Positions 23,768 to 25,859 of a stretch of DNA of 25,859 nt are shown here, piece by piece. The position numbers and the translations under genes were made by a program. The stretch comes from DAOTWY01 sp003696565 (GTDB taxonomy: Bacteria > Chloroflexota > Anaerolineae > Aggregatilineales > Phototrophicaceae), in NCBI GenBank assembly GCA_034435635.1, contig DAOTWY010000003.1:1-25859 (forward strand), given 5' to 3'. The stretch's first letter is position 1, and each line of letters starts with the position of its first letter. A model generated the notes under the pieces. It was not told the origin of the DNA and did not search any database. It saw only the letters and a program-made list of their open reading frames with translations.

Positions 23768-24095
23768 TTTAACTGCTTGTGCAGAATCTGGTGAAGATGC
23801 CGCTGCTCAGGTCGTAGAGGATTACTTAACAGCAAAAATTCAAGGAAATCGAGATGAACTTAGTCGATTATTATGCAGTGAACTCGAATCGACATTAGAC
23901 CGAGAGGCTTTATCTTTTGCAAGTGTTTCTGGTGCGCGTATTGAAAACCTGGCTTGTGAGCAGAATGGTGACGTTGTAACTTGTGCCGGGCAAATTGTTG
24001 CTACATATGGCACAAATGATCAGACCTTTCCATTAACAAGTTATCGTGTTGTACAAGAAGATGGCGAATGGAAATGGTGTGGTGAAGCAGGGTGA
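23730..24095 (+). CDS. Small lipoprotein of unknown function
   Basis: The chosen ATG at 23730 gives 121 residues beginning MRLTLLIMLLIFSLTAC, a lipoprotein signal peptide with lipobox LTAC and C17 as the lipid-modified residue. A longer frame from a GTG at 23697 would put 11 polar residues ahead of the signal peptide and is unlikely. CGGAG lies about eight bases upstream of 23730. The mature part is acidic, with a helical AAAQVVEDYLTAKIQGNRDELSRLL segment in pieces followed by strands. This is the general look of a small NTF2-like or DUF4878-type fold, with two later cysteines (NLACE and VTCAG) that may form a disulfide. It overlaps the SGNH gene upstream by 38 bases and the MBOAT gene downstream by four, so all three are co-translated. 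Function is unknown; a surface-localised accessory for the acylation system is a guess. Confidence 0.8.
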   Translation: MRLTLLIMLLIFSLTACAESGEDAAAQVVEDYLTAKIQGNRDELSRLLCSELESTLDREALSFASVSGARIENLACEQNGDVVTCAGQIVATYGTNDQTFPLTSYRVVQEDGEWKWCGEAG

Positions 24096-25498
24096 CACTC
24101 TCCATAATTTTGTTTTTTAGTATTGGGGCGTTTGTCTATAATCTAATCCGTTCGCAGGTCTGGCGAGCGTGGACATTATTTGTTTTGAGCGTCTTTGCGG
24201 TATATGTATTGCAACCACGCCTTCCTATTCGTTTTGCAGATTTCATCTTACCAACCGTTGCACTTGTGATAACAGTGACAAGTTGGTGGTTTATCCAGGA
24301 AAAAGATCAGCGACTTCAATCCAATAACTTGATAACTTTACTGATACTGATAGGCTTAATTATTGGCATGGCGATGATGCGTTTTATTGATGCAGATTAC
24401 CGCTTAACGCCTTCACGTCCACCATCGCCATGGATGGTGTTTATAGGATTGATGATTACCTGCTTATTGGTAATTGTGTTGACACGGCTCTTTAAACCAC
24501 AACATCAAATTAACTTGATGCTGTTAGGTATTATCGTTTTGTTTGTTGTTCTCAAGTCTGAATTTTTAGCATCTGCAATCAGCAAGTGGTGGCGCGGGCA
24601 AACAGCGCAAGATGTGACATTAGCATCCTCATTGGACTTAAGTTGGCTGGGTTTCTCTTATATCGCATTTCGCCTTATTCATACCTTGCGTGATTATCAA
24701 ACGGGTAAGTTGCCTGCTGTGTCGTTACGCGAATATCTTACCTATGTTATGTTTTTCCCATCACTCATTGCTGGACCAATTGACCGAGTTGAACGTTTTA
24801 TCAAAGATTATCGAACGCTATCCTCTGATTTTGAAGCAGGTTTACACAGAATTACAGTTGGTATTTTTAAAAAATTTATCATTGCTGATTCGCTTACCTA
24901 TGGTTTATCGCTTGATTCTATAGATATTGGGCAAATTCAAAATACAACCGGTTATTGGATACTGCTTTATGGTTATGCTTTCCGTCTGTTTTTTGATTTT
25001 AGTGGTTATACAGACATCGCTATTGGTATTGGGTTGTTATTTGGTGTGCGCTTACCGGAGAACTTTAATCGCCCTTATCTTCAAACGAATATCACAGCAT
25101 TTTGGCAGAGCTGGCATATCACACTGAGCAATTGGGTTCGTTTTTATGTGTTTACACCGTTTTCCCGTTGGATGTTAAAACATTCTATTAAACGCTCACC
25201 GGTTGTGATTGTTTTTGCGGCACAACTATTGACCATGATAATTATCGGCTTGTGGCACGGAATCACACTCAACTTTTTCATCTGGGGCTTGTGGCACGGT
25301 GTTGGCTTATTTATTCATAAACAGTGGACTGACCGCACACGGAAATGGTATCGCAGCTTATCATTACGCCAAAATCGGTTGATAGCATTTGGTGCATGGT
25401 TCATCACTTTCCACTATATCGTGATTGGTTGGGTGTGGTTTGCATTGCCTGATGTCAATGAATCATGGCATGTGCTGATGGGGTTGTTTGGGTTTTAA
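24092..25498 (+). CDS. MBOAT family membrane-bound O-acyltransferase (AlgI/DltB-like)
   Basis: The 468-residue polytopic membrane protein passes an acyl group from a cytoplasmic donor to a polymer or carrier outside. Family signatures are FFPSLIAGPIDRVERF (about 221-236), FFDFSGYTDIAIGIGLLFG (about 300-318), NFNRPYLQTNITAFWQSWH (about 324-342, with H342 conserved), and H389 in IIIGLWHG, the invariant histidine of the family. About four or five N-terminal helices (to residue about 155) precede the signature region. Translation starts with GTG at 24092, overlapping the lipoprotein stop (GTGA). The next gene, an SGNH-type protein, begins one base after its stop. MBOAT plus SGNH partner is the known layout of alginate, cellulose and teichoic-acid acylation systems. 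The polymer here is unknown. Confidence 0.93.
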   Translation: MTLSIILFFSIGAFVYNLIRSQVWRAWTLFVLSVFAVYVLQPRLPIRFADFILPTVALVITVTSWWFIQEKDQRLQSNNLITLLILIGLIIGMAMMRFIDADYRLTPSRPPSPWMVFIGLMITCLLVIVLTRLFKPQHQINLMLLGIIVLFVVLKSEFLASAISKWWRGQTAQDVTLASSLDLSWLGFSYIAFRLIHTLRDYQTGKLPAVSLREYLTYVMFFPSLIAGPIDRVERFIKDYRTLSSDFEAGLHRITVGIFKKFIIADSLTYGLSLDSIDIGQIQNTTGYWILLYGYAFRLFFDFSGYTDIAIGIGLLFGVRLPENFNRPYLQTNITAFWQSWHITLSNWVRFYVFTPFSRWMLKHSIKRSPVVIVFAAQLLTMIIIGLWHGITLNFFIWGLWHGVGLFIHKQWTDRTRKWYRSLSLRQNRLIAFGAWFITFHYIVIGWVWFALPDVNESWHVLMGLFGF

Positions 25499-25499
25499 T

Positions 25500-25859
25500 A
25501 TGAAAATAATTCGTATAGTCATTAAAACGGCAGTGTTTTTTATGCTCTGTAATGGAATATATGCCATCACACAACCAAACTTTGCAACATTATCTATTTA
25601 CAACCACATCATACCCGGACGTGAGCGACTACCATACGGTGAGAACCCACAACTAAGCTACAACATCAGCAGTAATAATTTACCGACACTCTTTGAATCG
25701 CATATCATCTCACGTCCAAAAGCTGCTGATGAATTCCGTGTATTACTTATTGGCGATTCAAGTACATGGGGGTGGTTTTTAACAGCAGATGAAACGCTAG
25801 CTGCTCAAATTAACGCCAATGACTATCATACATCGGATGGACGGCGAATTGTTGCATAC
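25500..25859 (+). CDS. SGNH-hydrolase-like membrane-anchored protein, N-terminal part (cut by window edge)
   Basis: The frame is open for 120 codons to the window end. An N-terminal hydrophobic segment (about 5-23) preceded by Lys and Arg suggests an anchor or signal peptide with the remainder outside. Residues 80-92, RVLLIGDSSTWGW, are the GDS block of the SGNH superfamily with S87 as the expected nucleophile, in the AlgJ/DltD-like style. It begins one base after the MBOAT stop (TAATATG), so the two are certainly one operon. It is probably the extracytoplasmic partner of the MBOAT protein and receives or places the acyl group. The remaining catalytic blocks lie outside the window. Confidence 0.85.
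   Translation, partial: MKIIRIVIKTAVFFMLCNGIYAITQPNFATLSIYNHIIPGRERLPYGENPQLSYNISSNNLPTLFESHIISRPKAADEFRVLLIGDSSTWGWFLTADETLAAQINANDYHTSDGRRIVAY

Noticed and set aside
1..25859. CRISPR array, insertion sequence, tRNA, rRNA, integron or prophage
   Set aside because: I found no regularly spaced repeat, transposase-like frame, tRNA-like cloverleaf or rRNA segment. The only repeat of note is the X25 duplication inside the pullulanase gene.

Overview
The window looks like a chromosomal segment of a free-living, respiring bacterium with AT-leaning codon use. My best guess is Chloroflexota (Anaerolineae-like). The reasons are two luciferase-like (probably F420-type) oxidoreductases, a free-standing 2-oxoglutarate dehydrogenase E1/E2 pair, a secreted X25-repeat pullulanase, and a mixture of short same-strand operons and convergent pairs. 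This assignment is inference; no rRNA or marker gene is present. I see no tRNA, rRNA, CRISPR, insertion sequence or phage gene. No stretch longer than about 300 bases lacks a gene.

Bases 1-2000 (minus strand): the start of an unrecognised secreted protein (cut by the window edge), a GNAT acetyltransferase resembling the AAC(3)-I group, and a LysR regulator. The LysR gene is divergent from a four-gene plus-strand sulfur operon (2077-6036). That operon encodes a membrane-anchored rhodanese, a small cytosolic rhodanese, a CstB-like persulfide dioxygenase with pseudo-rhodanese and rhodanese domains, and a SulP anion transporter overlapping it by one base. A perfect 16-bp palindrome lies in the divergent region next to the LysR start. 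Together these look like a regulated reactive-sulfur handling module: persulfide sulfur transfer, oxidation to sulfite or thiosulfate, and transport of the oxyanion.

Bases 6042-8404 (minus): a family III (CaiB/BaiF) CoA-transferase and a cytosolic REC-histidine kinase hybrid. Bases 8532-11065 (plus): a tight operon of an M24 metallopeptidase, a RidA protein and a luciferase-like oxidoreductase, meeting a second, convergent luciferase-like oxidoreductase (11072-11938). This is probably a small catabolic or detoxification cluster for a nitrogen-containing compound, with substrate unknown.

Bases 12034-18210 (minus): an SLC13/DASS permease with two internal RCK_C (TrkA-C) domains, then sucB and sucA (sucA transcribed first), which encode E2 and E1 of 2-oxoglutarate dehydrogenase. 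E3 is not in the window. A 23-codon ORF with a good ribosome binding site sits in the gap at 14059-14130.

Bases 18441-25859 (plus): a large secreted pullulanase whose N-terminus is a duplicated pair of X25 domains, closed by a strong rho-independent terminator. A second operon follows: an SH3-like/SGNH hydrolase, a small lipoprotein, an MBOAT O-acyltransferase and a second SGNH-type protein cut by the window edge. This is a candidate system for O-acylating an extracytoplasmic polysaccharide or other envelope polymer.
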